A stretch of DNA of 12,541 nucleotides from Bradyrhizobium sp. (GCA_028290305.1 JAQGKC010000111.1:1-12541); one strand, 5' to 3'. Positions 1-7,946 are shown, numbered from the stretch's first letter. The notes: generated from the sequence alone by a model not told the origin. Numbers and translations: made by a program.

Positions 1-591
1 GCTTTCGGCGAAATTGCTGGCGATATTGGTCAACCACAGCGCCAGGATCAAAAGCGCGCCCGCCTTGATCAACAGCAGCGGGGTCAGCCGCAATCCGCCG
101 AGCACGATCGCGACCGAATCCGAATCCAGCAAATCGAGGGCCGGTTCGAGCTGGCCGACCACGCTGAGCGCCGCGACCAGCCATGCCGACACCGAAACGA
201 GCTTGACGATGAACTCGTTGTGGATCACCGACGTCACCATCCGGATCACCAGCCACGCCAGCGCCAGCTTGGCGGAGATCGCCAGCAAATAGCTGCGGCT
301 CGGCCAGGTCGACGCAACCATGACCATGCGCGCCGCCCGCATCAGCACCGCGAACACCGCGGTCGAGGAATAGGCCACCAGCACGCGGGCCATCATCCGC
401 AGCGGTGCGGGCCATTCCTTCGCCAGCGCCGACATGTCGGTGCGGGCGCGAATGGCCGTGCCTGCGGCAAAGGATATTCCGGCGCCGGCCATCACCAGAC
501 CAAGCTGCAGATAAAACCATGGCGATGTGACTTCGGCGCCGACCGAACGCGCGGCGGCGTGCAGGAAATCAATGATGTCGCTCATTTCCAT
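1..591 (-). CDS. MscS-like mechanosensitive channel, N-terminal part (runs off left edge)
   Basis: The minus strand is open from the ATG at 591 to the window edge (197 codons); the gene continues outside. The protein begins MEMSDIIDFLHAAARSV and then has about four or five hydrophobic stretches (near residues 23-42, 63-85, 97-112, 122-140 and 160-190), the last starting LTPLLLIKAGALLILAL. This run of membrane helices without the conserved pore helix fits the N-terminal region of rhizobial MscS-family channels, whose pore and beta domain would lie to the left. By family, such inner-membrane channels open under membrane tension and release solutes. No good Shine-Dalgarno is visible; a second ATG at 585 is equally possible. 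The frame stays open upstream to a stop at 646-648 but offers no ATG, GTG or TTG there. The family call rests on resemblance of the N-terminal region only, so another multi-pass protein cannot be excluded. Confidence 0.62.
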   Translation of the reverse strand, partial: MEMSDIIDFLHAAARSVGAEVTSPWFYLQLGLVMAGAGISFAAGTAIRARTDMSALAKEWPAPLRMMARVLVAYSSTAVFAVLMRAARMVMVASTWPSRSYLLAISAKLALAWLVIRMVTSVIHNEFIVKLVSVSAWLVAALSVVGQLEPALDLLDSDSVAIVLGGLRLTPLLLIKAGALLILALWLTNIASNFAES

Positions 592-592
592 C

Positions 593-622
593 GTCGAAAT
601 ATCATCTGTCGAAATCTCATCT
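593..622. repeat. Tandem 15-bp direct repeat before the channel gene
   Basis: Two adjacent 15-base units, 593-607 (GTCGAAATATCATCT) and 608-622 (GTCGAAATCTCATCT), differ at one position. They sit immediately upstream of the minus-strand ATG at 591, so they probably lie in its leader. The unit length is a multiple of three, and read in the channel frame it gives D-(E/D)-I-S-T twice, but no start codon is available to translate it. Confidence 0.7.
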
Positions 623-835
623 CGGGGGAAGATTGGCGCACGCGTTTAGGCTTGATTCGAATATCCGGCAGATTCCCATAATCGCGGCGCCGACGCCATC
701 GATACGACAGGCCGGGAGAGTGAGTTAAGGCCAATAAATCGGGCACATTGCCGCTGGTGGCAGAAATGGGTTGGCGTCCAACTGTGGCGACGATAAGGAT
801 GCAATTGCAAGTATTTACGATGATTGCGAAGGCTC

Positions 836-2629
836 ATGGCGTCTCTCGATTCGGTCAGCATAGCGATACTTCTCGGCGCGGTTCTGGTGATGACCGGTAT
901 TCTGTCGAGCCTGCTCGCGCTGCGCTTCGGTGCGCCGTTGCTGCTGGTGTTTCTGTTGATCGGCATGCTGGCCGGCGATTCCGGTCCGGGCCAACTGCGG
1001 TTCGACGATGTGCGCACCACCTATCTGGTGGGATCGGTGGCGCTGGCGCTGATCCTGTTCGATGGCGGTTTAAGAACACGGTTTCAAAGCATCCGTGCGG
1101 TGCTGGCGCCGTCGATGGTGCTGGCGACGGTCGGCGTATTGCTGACGGCGCTGATCACGGCGCCGGTCGCCAGATATGCGCTCGATCTGAACTGGACTGA
1201 GGCACTGCTGGTGGGCGCCGTGGTGGCGTCAACCGATGCGGCGGCGGTGTTTCTGCTTGTGCACGCGCAGGGTTTGCGCCTGCGCCCCCGCGTCGGCGCG
1301 ACGCTGGAAGTCGAATCCGGCACCAACGATCCGTTCGCGGTGTTTCTGACGCTGATGCTGGTGGAATTGATTTCAAGCGGCGCCGGCTCGTTCTGGCATG
1401 TCGCCCTCGAATTTGCTCGCGAGGCCATACTCGGCGCCATCATCGGCGTGATCGGCGGCCGGCTCGTGGTGCTGGCGCTGAACCGTGTCGCGCTGCCGCA
1501 GGGCTTGCACGCGCCCTTTGTCGCCACCGCTGCGCTGGTGATTTTCGGCGCGGCGCAGATCGGGCACGCCTCGGGGTTTCTCGCGGTCTATCTGGCCGGC
1601 ATCATCATCGGCAACCGGCCGACCCGCGCGCACAACTCGGTGGTGACGTTTCTCGACGCCGCGACCTGGCTGGCGCAGATCGTGATGTTCGTGCTGCTCG
1701 GTCTTCTGGTCTCGCCGCAGCGGCTGTTGAGCAGCGCCCTTCCGGCCGTGATCGTGGCGCTGGTGCTCATGCTGGTGGCGCGGCCGCTCGCGGTGTTTTT
1801 CTGCCTGGCGCCGTTTCGCTTCAACTGGCGGGAGAAGATCTTCATCGCCTGGACCGGCCTGCGCGGCGCGGTCGCGATCTTTCTGGCCTCGATCCCGTTG
1901 CTGGTCGGACTGTCGAAGGCCTATCTCTATTTCGACGTCGCCTTTGTCGTCGTCATCATTTCGCTATTGCTGCAGGGCTGGACGTTGGCCGCCGCCGCCC
2001 GGCGGCTCCATGTGGCACTGCCGCGCGCGGATCGCGGCCCGCGGCGTGTCGAACTTGATCTGCCGGGCCAGCTCGAACAGCAACTGGTCGGCTATTCCGT
2101 CCGCCCGAAAAGCCTGTATTTCCGGCGCGGGCTGATACCATCCTGGTCGAAGCCGACGCTGGTCATTCGCGACCAGCACATTCTCTCGCCCGCCGAGGCC
2201 GATCCGATTCTCCCGGGCGATTATATCTATCTGCTGGCGCCCCCGGAAAAGGCCGAGGCGCTGGATCGGTTCTTCGTCGACATGCTGCCGAGCTCGGCGC
2301 CCGATCCGCATCTGCTCGGAGATTTTGTCGTCTCCGGCGAGATCACGCTCGGCGATCTTGCCGCGGCTTATGGCGTGACCGTGGATGCAGAACAGTCAAA
2401 GCTGACGCTGGCGGATTATTTCGACGTCCATCTCGATCACGCGCCGCAGGAAGGCGCGACGCTGGCGCTCGACTCCATCGTTCTGGTTGCGCGCAGCATC
2501 AGCGGCGGCCGGGTCAATGTCGTCGGCCTTCGGCTGCCCGAAGATGAGGAAGAATCGGCGCCATTGACGCGCCTGGGCTCGTTCAAGCGCAGGCTGTTGG
2601 AGGTGTGGTCGTCGGTGGCGGGGACTTAG
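836..2629 (+). CDS. nhaP2: Potassium/proton antiporter, CPA1 (NhaP2/CvrA) type
   Basis: Predicted inner-membrane K+/H+ exchanger of 597 residues, close to E. coli CvrA/NhaP2 (about 578). Residues 1-385 form a typical CPA membrane domain of roughly twelve helices. Visible motifs are GMLAGDSGPGQL (43-54), LILFDGGLRT (72-81), ASTDAAAVF (131-139) with the transport aspartate D134, ESGTNDP (160-166) with N164-D165, and WTGLRGAVAIFLAS near 338-351. A soluble tail follows: a TrkA_C/RCK_C-like part (about 400-475) and a CorC/HlyC-like part (about 490-570), the layout of this subfamily, in which the tail is thought to gate transport by cytoplasmic ligands. I chose ATG 836 because the longer frame begins with an in-frame TTG at 824 without a ribosome site, while AAGG lies just before ATG 836, though closely spaced. 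It diverges from the left channel gene and precedes a second MscS-type channel on the same strand, suggesting a role in K+ and osmotic balance. The symbol is assigned by family resemblance. Confidence 0.87.
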   Translation: MASLDSVSIAILLGAVLVMTGILSSLLALRFGAPLLLVFLLIGMLAGDSGPGQLRFDDVRTTYLVGSVALALILFDGGLRTRFQSIRAVLAPSMVLATVGVLLTALITAPVARYALDLNWTEALLVGAVVASTDAAAVFLLVHAQGLRLRPRVGATLEVESGTNDPFAVFLTLMLVELISSGAGSFWHVALEFAREAILGAIIGVIGGRLVVLALNRVALPQGLHAPFVATAALVIFGAAQIGHASGFLAVYLAGIIIGNRPTRAHNSVVTFLDAATWLAQIVMFVLLGLLVSPQRLLSSALPAVIVALVLMLVARPLAVFFCLAPFRFNWREKIFIAWTGLRGAVAIFLASIPLLVGLSKAYLYFDVAFVVVIISLLLQGWTLAAAARRLHVALPRADRGPRRVELDLPGQLEQQLVGYSVRPKSLYFRRGLIPSWSKPTLVIRDQHILSPAEADPILPGDYIYLLAPPEKAEALDRFFVDMLPSSAPDPHLLGDFVVSGEITLGDLAAAYGVTVDAEQSKLTLADYFDVHLDHAPQEGATLALDSIVLVARSISGGRVNVVGLRLPEDEEESAPLTRLGSFKRRLLEVWSSVAGT

Positions 2630-2672
2630 GGCCGCGCCGACATCTAGCCAACACTAGGGCGACCATTTAAGC

Positions 2673-2697
2673 AAAGGCCGGTCGCGCGCTGGCCTTT
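2673..2697 (+). terminator. Hairpin terminator after the antiporter gene
   Basis: The 25 bases fold into an 11-pair stem closed by a three-base loop: AAAGGCC (2673-2679) pairs with GGCCTTT (2691-2697), and the inner part adds two G-T wobbles and two G-C pairs. It starts 44 bases after the antiporter stop. The descending arm ends in TTT but no longer T tract follows, so it is a plausible rather than classical intrinsic terminator. It separates the antiporter from the next channel gene. Confidence 0.5.
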
Positions 2698-2885
2698 CAC
2701 ATTCGTGCAACATTTCAGAGTTACGGCGATTAATCGCTGCGGCGTTTTTGTGATGCGGCAAATGCCAAGAGAACGCCGCCGCAATGGCAAACTTTCGACA
2801 CACGATAACGGCGAAAAGGGGCGATCGACATGACGCATGCGCGAAGGCAGATACCGATACCGGTTTTGCTGTCGTGCACATATTC

Positions 2886-2892
2886 AAAGGGG
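2886..2892 (+). promoter_or_regulatory. Ribosome binding site that decides the GTG start at 2898
   Basis: AAAGGGG ends five bases before GTG 2898. It selects a start that opens directly into a signal peptide, in preference to the in-frame ATG at 2784, whose extra 38 residues are polar and would bury the signal sequence. Confidence 0.65.
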
Positions 2893-2897
2893 CCTTC

Positions 2898-5288
2898 GTG
2901 TCGCAGAAACTTTTCCCGTCGATCCTGCTCGCCTGCGCGTTGTTTGCCTTCCCTGCTTTTGCTCAGACCGGCGCTGCGCCCAAGGATACCTCCAAGGATA
3001 CGCCCAAGGCAGCCGCCTCGACCACGAACAACGCCGATGTGCTGACGCCCGATCAGGCGAAGCGGGCGCTCGATACGCTTCAGGACGACAAGAAGCGCGC
3101 GCAGATGATCGATACGCTGCGAGCTATCGCCCAGGCCTCGCCGCAGGCGCAAATATCACCGCAGATGCAAGCCGCGCCACCCGCGCCCGAACCGCAACCC
3201 GCGGTTCCACTCACGGCGGACAGCCTTGGCGCGCAGCTCTTGCTGACGGTGTCCGAGCAGGTCGGCGAGATCTCGCACGAGATCGCCGATATGGCGCGGA
3301 CGCTGACGCACTTTCCAGCGTTCTATTACTGGATCGTGCGAACGGCCAACGATCCCGCTGCTTATGATCAGTTGCTCGATATCGCGTGGAAACTGGCGTT
3401 GGTGTTCGGTTGCGCCTTCGCTGCCGAATGGTTGATCTTCCGTATCATCAAGCGGCCGGTGGCGCTATTGGAAGCGCGCCTTTCGCAAACGGCGCGTGCT
3501 CCGGCGCAGACGCTGGCCATGGCCGATCCGCCATCCTCCGCGGCGGATGTAACCGCGGAGCCCGAACTGCATCAACGGCGTCTCAATCTGGCGCGCGCCT
3601 GGCAGTCGCTGATCAGACTGCCGTTCGTGTTGGGGCGTCTCGTGCTCGAGCTGCTCCCGGTGCTCGTCTTCGTCGGTGTCGCCACGATGTTGTTGGGTAC
3701 CGGGATCGGCGATCTCGCAACGACCCGGCTTGTGATCCTCGCGGTCGTGAATGCCTACGCGCTGTCGCGCGGGCTGATCTGTGTTGCGCGGGCGTCGGCG
3801 GGGCCTTTCGGTCTGTTTCGCGTTCGCGCCGAGACCGCGGCCTATATCGAGATCTGGGCGCGGCGCATCGTCACCGTCGGCGTATCAGGCATCGCCTTTG
3901 CGAATGTGGCGCTGCTGCTGGGCTTGCATCGCGCCGGCTACGCGGCGTTGCTGCGTCTGGTGCTGCTGATCGTGCATCTCTTTATCGTCGTCATCATCCT
4001 GCAGTGCCGCCGGCAGGTCGCCGAGGCCATTCGCGCGCCGGCTGGTCGCGAGGGCGCAGCGGCCAGGGTGCGCAATCGCGTCGCCAGCCTGTGGCACTAT
4101 CTTGCGATCGCTTTGGATCTCGCGCTGTGGGCCGTGTGGGCGATGAATATCCGCAACGGTTACTCGCTGCTGCTGCAGTATTTTGTCGGCACCATTGCGG
4201 TCGCACTGATCACGCGTCTCGCCACCATCGTGGTGCTGAGCCTGATCGATCGTGGTTTCAGGATCAGCCCGGATATCCTGCAGCGCTTCCCCGGCTTAGA
4301 GACCCGCGCCAATCGCTATCTGCCGCTACTTCGCAAAATTGTCTCGGCTGTCATCGCCTTCATCGGCTTCGTTGCGCTGCTTGAAGTCTGGGGTGTGGAT
4401 GCCGTCGTCTGGTTCTACGGCGGCCAGATCGGCAGCCGGTTGTTGTCGGCGGTAGCGACGATCGGCATCGCCGCGCTTGCGGCGGCGGCGATCTGGGAGG
4501 CAAGCAACGCGCTGATGGATCGCCAGCTCAATGTGCTGTCGCGCGATGGTCACTTCGCGCGCGCGGCGCGACTGCGCACGTTTCAGCCGATGCTGCGAAC
4601 GGCGCTGCTGTGCCTGATCGTCACGGTGGTTGGTTTGACGGCGTTGAGCGAAATCGGCGTCAACGTCGCCCCACTGCTGGCCGGCGCCGGGATCGTCGGT
4701 ATCGCCATCGGCTTCGGCTCGCAGAAACTGGTGCAGGACCTCATTACCGGGCTGTTTCTCCTGCTGGAAAATACCGTCCAGGTCGGTGACAACGTCACGG
4801 TGTCCGGCCTGTCGGGGACTGTCGAGAATGTTTCGATCCGCACCATTCGTCTGCGGGCCGCTGACGGCTCGGTGCACATCGTTCCTTTCAGCGCCGTGAC
4901 GACGCTGACCAATTCGAGCCGTGGCGCCGGTAATGCGGCCGTCAGCGTCAACGTTTCCTACAAGGAAGACACCGACCGCGCCGGCCAATTACTCAAGGAT
5001 ATCGTCGCTGAAATGCGTCGCGAGCCCGAATACCGGCACGCGATCCGCGGCGATCTCGAACTGTGGGGCGTCGACAAGGTGGACGGCTCGATGGCGTCGA
5101 TCGTCGGCCAGATTCGCTGCACCGACAGCGGTCGCTGGCCGGTGCAGCGCGAATTCAATCGCCGCATGAAGCGACGATTCCAGGAGTGCGGAATCGAAAT
5201 CGCATCCGCGAGTCAAACCATCCTGATGCAGATTCCCGCGCCGGCCGAAGTAGCCTCGGATTCGATGCCTCGACGGGTGGCTGGCTAG
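2898..5288 (+). CDS. Large MscS-superfamily mechanosensitive channel, YbiO-like
   Basis: The protein has 796 residues from the GTG start. Residues 1-22 form a signal peptide (hydrophobic core ILLACALFAFPAFA, likely cut after AFA). A periplasmic segment follows, including a helical stretch LTPDQAKRALDTLQDDKK (near 50-67) and a proline/alanine-rich linker near 90-105. Several membrane helices fill about 160-560. The MscS core begins near residue 590: the pore-lining helix LLAGAGIVGIAIGFGSQKL, then LLENTVQVGDNVTV and GTVENVSIRTIRLR of the beta domain, and a C-terminal alpha/beta domain to about 780. Signal peptide, long periplasmic part and core match the E. coli YbiO group (about 741 residues). 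By family it gives a moderate-conductance, tension-gated release of ions and small solutes on hypo-osmotic shock. It lies 268 bases after the antiporter gene and appears to be its own unit, since a hairpin separates them. A longer start at 2784 is possible but less likely. Confidence 0.88.
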   Translation: MSQKLFPSILLACALFAFPAFAQTGAAPKDTSKDTPKAAASTTNNADVLTPDQAKRALDTLQDDKKRAQMIDTLRAIAQASPQAQISPQMQAAPPAPEPQPAVPLTADSLGAQLLLTVSEQVGEISHEIADMARTLTHFPAFYYWIVRTANDPAAYDQLLDIAWKLALVFGCAFAAEWLIFRIIKRPVALLEARLSQTARAPAQTLAMADPPSSAADVTAEPELHQRRLNLARAWQSLIRLPFVLGRLVLELLPVLVFVGVATMLLGTGIGDLATTRLVILAVVNAYALSRGLICVARASAGPFGLFRVRAETAAYIEIWARRIVTVGVSGIAFANVALLLGLHRAGYAALLRLVLLIVHLFIVVIILQCRRQVAEAIRAPAGREGAAARVRNRVASLWHYLAIALDLALWAVWAMNIRNGYSLLLQYFVGTIAVALITRLATIVVLSLIDRGFRISPDILQRFPGLETRANRYLPLLRKIVSAVIAFIGFVALLEVWGVDAVVWFYGGQIGSRLLSAVATIGIAALAAAAIWEASNALMDRQLNVLSRDGHFARAARLRTFQPMLRTALLCLIVTVVGLTALSEIGVNVAPLLAGAGIVGIAIGFGSQKLVQDLITGLFLLLENTVQVGDNVTVSGLSGTVENVSIRTIRLRAADGSVHIVPFSAVTTLTNSSRGAGNAAVSVNVSYKEDTDRAGQLLKDIVAEMRREPEYRHAIRGDLELWGVDKVDGSMASIVGQIRCTDSGRWPVQREFNRRMKRRFQECGIEIASASQTILMQIPAPAEVASDSMPRRVAG

Positions 5289-5354
5289 TCGCAAATTGCA
5301 CCCTCGTGGTGAGAAGGTGCATCGGCAGCAGCTTCTGGCGGCGCAAAACGGACA

Positions 5355-5385
5355 TTGACAAATTACCGATCAGCTAAGGGCTAAT
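5355..5385 (+). promoter_or_regulatory. Candidate sigma-70 promoter for the cyclase gene
   Basis: TTGACA at 5355-5360 is a perfect -35 element. The best -10 candidate, GCTAAT at 5380-5385, sits at a wide spacing of 19 bases and matches poorly at its first two positions. It would leave a leader of about 220 bases before the start at 5613. Weak support; read from sequence only. Confidence 0.25.
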
Positions 5386-5599
5386 TCAGGCCATCCCCGA
5401 TATCAGACATTCATCGGATCGACGATGAAATGCATCGCCGATTGATAGTGCGCCACAACGCTATGTATTGGGTCTCGGCGTGCAATACAGAAATTCCGGA
5501 AGGAATTGCATGGTCCGTAGTATTTGAGGCTGAATGGCGCTAACATTGTCAAACAGGTCCCGGCTTAGACCGGTGGGGTTAGACGATTCACGCCTCGGC

Positions 5600-5606
5600 G
5601 GGAGAA
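5600..5606 (+). promoter_or_regulatory. Ribosome binding site supporting the TTG start at 5613
   Basis: GGGAGAA lies six bases before TTG 5613. It is the only strong Shine-Dalgarno in this stretch, and the frame opened by this TTG reaches the cyclase domain within ten residues. The next alternative, GTG a few codons later, would have no such site at proper spacing. Confidence 0.6.
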
Positions 5607-5612
5607 TACCCT

Positions 5613-7370
5613 TTGACCCGCGAACACTTAGTGCGACGGCTTGCAGCCATATTCGCCGCCGATGTCGCCGGCTATAGTCGTTTGACAAGCATAGACGAGG
5701 AAGGCACGCACGTCCGGCTGAAGGAACATCTGCGGGTCTTGATTGCTCCAAAGGTTGCGGCCCATCGCGGACACATCGTCAAGAACACCGGCGATGGGCT
5801 TCTCGCCGAATTCAATAGCGTTGTAGACGCGTTGCGGTGCGCGGTCGATGTTCAGCGCGGCATGGCCGAGCGCAATTCGGACGTAGCCCTGCATAGTCGA
5901 ATTGAGTTCCGAATCGGTATCAATGTTGGTGATATTATTGAAGATAACGGCGACATATTCGGCGATGACGTCAACATCGCTGCACGGCTCGAAGCCATTG
6001 CGGAGCCGGGCGGCATTTGTGTTTCCGATGATGCCCACCGACAAATCCGCGATAAACTCGACGTTGTGTTTGACGATGCGGGAGAGCAAAAGCTCAAGAA
6101 CATTGGACGACCGGTTCGTGTTTTCAGAGTGAGGGACGGCACTGGAGCGAGGCAACGACCCGCTTTGGCGCTCCCGGATAGGCCCTCGATTGCCGTACTA
6201 CCCTTCGAGAACCTGAGTGCCGACCCTGAGCAGGAGTATTTTGCAGACGGTATCGTTGAGGAAATCACGATGGCCCTGTCGCTCTTTCGTTGGCTGTTTG
6301 TAATCGCACGTAATTCGAGTTTCACCTACAAGGGTCGGGCCGTGGACGTGAAGCAGATCGGCCGCGAGCTTGGTGTGCGCTACGTACTCGAAGGCAGCGT
6401 GCGAAAAGCCGGAAATCGTATTCGTATCGCAGGTCAGCTTATCGACGCGGAAACCGGAGCACATCTGTGGGCGGATCGGTTTGATGGCGCACTCGAAGAT
6501 ATGTTCGATCTGCAGGACGATCTAACTTCCAGCGTCGTGGGTGCAATCGCCCCGAAGCTGCAGATTGAAGAGATCAAGCGCGCTAAACGCAAACCAATTG
6601 AAAATTTGAACGCGCACGACTGTTACCTGCGTGGGCTGGCGAGCGCTCGTCTGTGGACCAAGGATGCAAACCGAGAGGCGCTCCATTATTTTTCTAAGGC
6701 GATCGCACTCGAACCTGGCCTGGCCCCCGCTTATGGCATGGCAGCGTGGTGCTACGTGCGGCGCAAAGCGCATCGCTGGATGGTCGAACGTGTGAAGGAA
6801 AGCGCGGAAGCTATGCGACTGGCCCGGAAGGCAGTGCTTCTCGGTGGGAATGATGCAGTCGCGCTGTGCATGGGTGGATATGCGCTCGCCTTTATAGCCG
6901 AAGAGTTCGACGACGCTGCGGCGTACATGGATCGCGGACTGGCGATCAATCGCAACCTGGCGCAAAACTGGATGTACAGTGGCTGGTTGAGAGTTTGGAG
7001 AGGCGAACCCGACCTCGCACTTGCTCATGTTGCTCATGCCATTCGGCTGAGTCCGCTCGATCTAAACGCCTTCGGCATGGATGGCGCGAATGCTTATGCT
7101 CATTTTCTTGCGAGCCGATTTGAGTTGGCGTCGTCATTCGCCCAACGATCAATCCGCGGAAATCCAAATTTTCGGCTGGCGATATACCTATCCGCAGCGA
7201 GCGAGCTGCTCGCCGGGCGGCTCGATTCAGCAAAGCTAACCATGACACGGGCGCTCGAGTTTGATCCCGATTTGCGTGTCTCTAATCTCAGAGACTTAGT
7301 ACCGTTTCGCCGAGAGAAGGATTTCGCCGCATTTGCCAAAGCCCTCCACGAGGCAGGCCTCCCAAATTGA
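5613..7370 (+). CDS. Class III adenylate/guanylate cyclase with TolB-like region and TPR-like repeats
   Basis: Predicted to make cyclic AMP (possibly cyclic GMP) from the nucleoside triphosphate; 585 residues, no membrane helix or signal peptide, so cytoplasmic. The cyclase homology domain is residues 10-175: FAADVAGYSRL carries metal-binding D17, NTGDGLLAEF carries metal-binding D61, and GDIFGDDVNIAARLE carries D114 (aligning with the adenine-choosing Asp of class III enzymes) plus catalytic N121 and R125. All core catalytic residues are present, so it should be active as a homodimer. The position of the usual adenine-choosing Lys is Ile55, which I believe is normal in this rhizobial subfamily. 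Residues 185-325 form the TolB-like region (IAVLPFENLSADPEQEYFADG, then YVLEGSVRK and GAHLWADRFDG), followed by TPR-like helical repeats to the C-terminus (for example ALHYFSKAIALEPGLAPAYG and AYMDRGLAINRNLAQNWMYSG). Such a tail usually binds partners. Many rhizobia carry numerous paralogues, so the input signal cannot be named. Start is TTG. GC content is lower than in the flanking genes. Confidence 0.9.
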   Translation: MTREHLVRRLAAIFAADVAGYSRLTSIDEEGTHVRLKEHLRVLIAPKVAAHRGHIVKNTGDGLLAEFNSVVDALRCAVDVQRGMAERNSDVALHSRIEFRIGINVGDIIEDNGDIFGDDVNIAARLEAIAEPGGICVSDDAHRQIRDKLDVVFDDAGEQKLKNIGRPVRVFRVRDGTGARQRPALALPDRPSIAVLPFENLSADPEQEYFADGIVEEITMALSLFRWLFVIARNSSFTYKGRAVDVKQIGRELGVRYVLEGSVRKAGNRIRIAGQLIDAETGAHLWADRFDGALEDMFDLQDDLTSSVVGAIAPKLQIEEIKRAKRKPIENLNAHDCYLRGLASARLWTKDANREALHYFSKAIALEPGLAPAYGMAAWCYVRRKAHRWMVERVKESAEAMRLARKAVLLGGNDAVALCMGGYALAFIAEEFDDAAAYMDRGLAINRNLAQNWMYSGWLRVWRGEPDLALAHVAHAIRLSPLDLNAFGMDGANAYAHFLASRFELASSFAQRSIRGNPNFRLAIYLSAASELLAGRLDSAKLTMTRALEFDPDLRVSNLRDLVPFRREKDFAAFAKALHEAGLPN

Positions 7371-7673
7371 CGATGAGCTCGACTGCGCCGGCCGCAAGTC
7401 GAACAAAACTTGTGGTGGCATGAATATCCGGTTTGGTCAAAAAGCTGACTTTGAAGTAGTGGCTCCTATCGGCGCAAAGTGAGCTGTTCCGGTCTGGCGC
7501 GAAAACCTCATCGCTTTGTCGCCAAGGTGAGGCCAACAAATCGCCGCAACAGCCGAAGATTTGCGCAGCTTCGCGATACCCGAAATCGGAACGCACAGCG
7601 CTCCGAATGGTTTTAGGAACATTGCGCCGGTCCGACGGCGTACCAGGTAGATGACTTCGGCCAGGAGTAGCCC
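7371..7673. other. Intergenic region between cyclase and PepSY genes
   Basis: These 303 bases hold no convincing gene. Minus-strand frames here (7288-7596 and 7437-7685) overlap real genes, lack ribosome sites and have low-complexity translations. A hairpin lies at 7380-7401: CGACT pairs with AGTCG and GCG with CGC, with one bulged A; no T tract follows, so it is only a weak terminator candidate for the cyclase gene. A possible EcfG-type promoter is at 7588-7612 (listed separately). Confidence 0.55.
7588..7612 (+). promoter_or_regulatory. Possible EcfG-type (general stress) promoter before the PepSY gene
   Basis: GGAAC (7588-7592), 16 bases, then GGTT (7609-7612) resembles the alphaproteobacterial EcfG consensus GGAAC-N16/17-CGTT with one mismatch. 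It lies 61 bases upstream of the PepSY start, a sensible distance. A second GGAAC at 7616-7620 has CGTA only after 18 bases and fits less well. Such short motifs arise by chance, so this is tentative. Confidence 0.3.
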
Positions 7674-7928
7674 ATGCGAAAACACATCATGTCAATCGTT
7701 GCAGTCGTAGCGCTCGGGATGGCAACACCCGTTATGGCCTACGATTCGGGCGGCCTCATTTCGATGCAGGCAGCATTGGGTGTTGCAACCGATCTTGGTC
7801 TCGTAACCGTATCGCACACTCAATTTGCCGGCGATGAATGGCAAATCGAGGGACGGGATATGTCAGGCCGATACATGGAGGTGGACGTCGACGCCACCAC
7901 GGGCGAGGTACTTAATGTCGACCGGTAA
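7674..7928 (+). CDS. Small secreted PepSY-domain protein
   Basis: The protein has 84 residues. Residues 1-22 are a signal peptide (basic MRKH, hydrophobic SIVAVVALGM, likely cut after VMA), so it should be periplasmic. The rest matches a single PepSY repeat: a helix with ISMQAALGVATDLGLVTV, then GDEWQIEGRDMSGRYMEVDVDATTGEVLNVDR, where the closing D-A-T-T-G-E-V-L is typical of the family. PepSY repeats are known as protease-propeptide or inhibitor-like modules, but stand-alone copies have no established function. ATG 7674 has a clear AGGAG at 7663-7667, six bases away. It is monocistronic and converges with modC, with a strong hairpin between them. It belongs to the lower-GC segment with the cyclase gene; a functional link to either neighbour is not shown. 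Confidence 0.82.
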   Translation: MRKHIMSIVAVVALGMATPVMAYDSGGLISMQAALGVATDLGLVTVSHTQFAGDEWQIEGRDMSGRYMEVDVDATTGEVLNVDR

Positions 7929-7946
7929 TCACGCCGAATGTTCGCG

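Larger units (their letters stand above)
5289..5612. other. Intergenic region before the cyclase gene
   Basis: These 324 bases hold no convincing gene. A minus-strand frame across 5461-5751 overlaps the cyclase start in antisense and looks like a shadow. A 6-base inverted repeat (TGCACC 5297-5302, GGTGCA 5316-5321, 13-base loop) lies 8 bases after the channel stop but lacks a T tract. A perfect TTGACA is at 5355-5360 (listed separately). Composition is visibly less GC-rich than the genes to the left. Confidence 0.6.

Noticed and set aside
646..1020. Minus-strand open frame of 124 codons over the antiporter start
   Set aside because: Antisense to a clear antiporter gene, no ribosome site, and an arginine/serine-rich shadow translation.
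3386..4384. Plus-strand open frame of 332 codons
   Set aside because: Lies wholly inside the YbiO-like channel gene in another frame; the alanine/arginine-rich translation is a GC-driven shadow.
4326..4988. Minus-strand open frame of 220 codons
   Set aside because: Antisense to the conserved MscS core; Asp/Arg/Gln-rich low-complexity translation without a domain.
5297..5321. Inverted repeat after the large channel gene as a terminator
   Set aside because: Only six pairs, a 13-base loop and no T tract.
7437..7685. Minus-strand frame of 82 codons between the cyclase and PepSY genes
   Set aside because: Overlaps the PepSY ribosome site and start, has no ribosome site of its own, and no recognisable domain.
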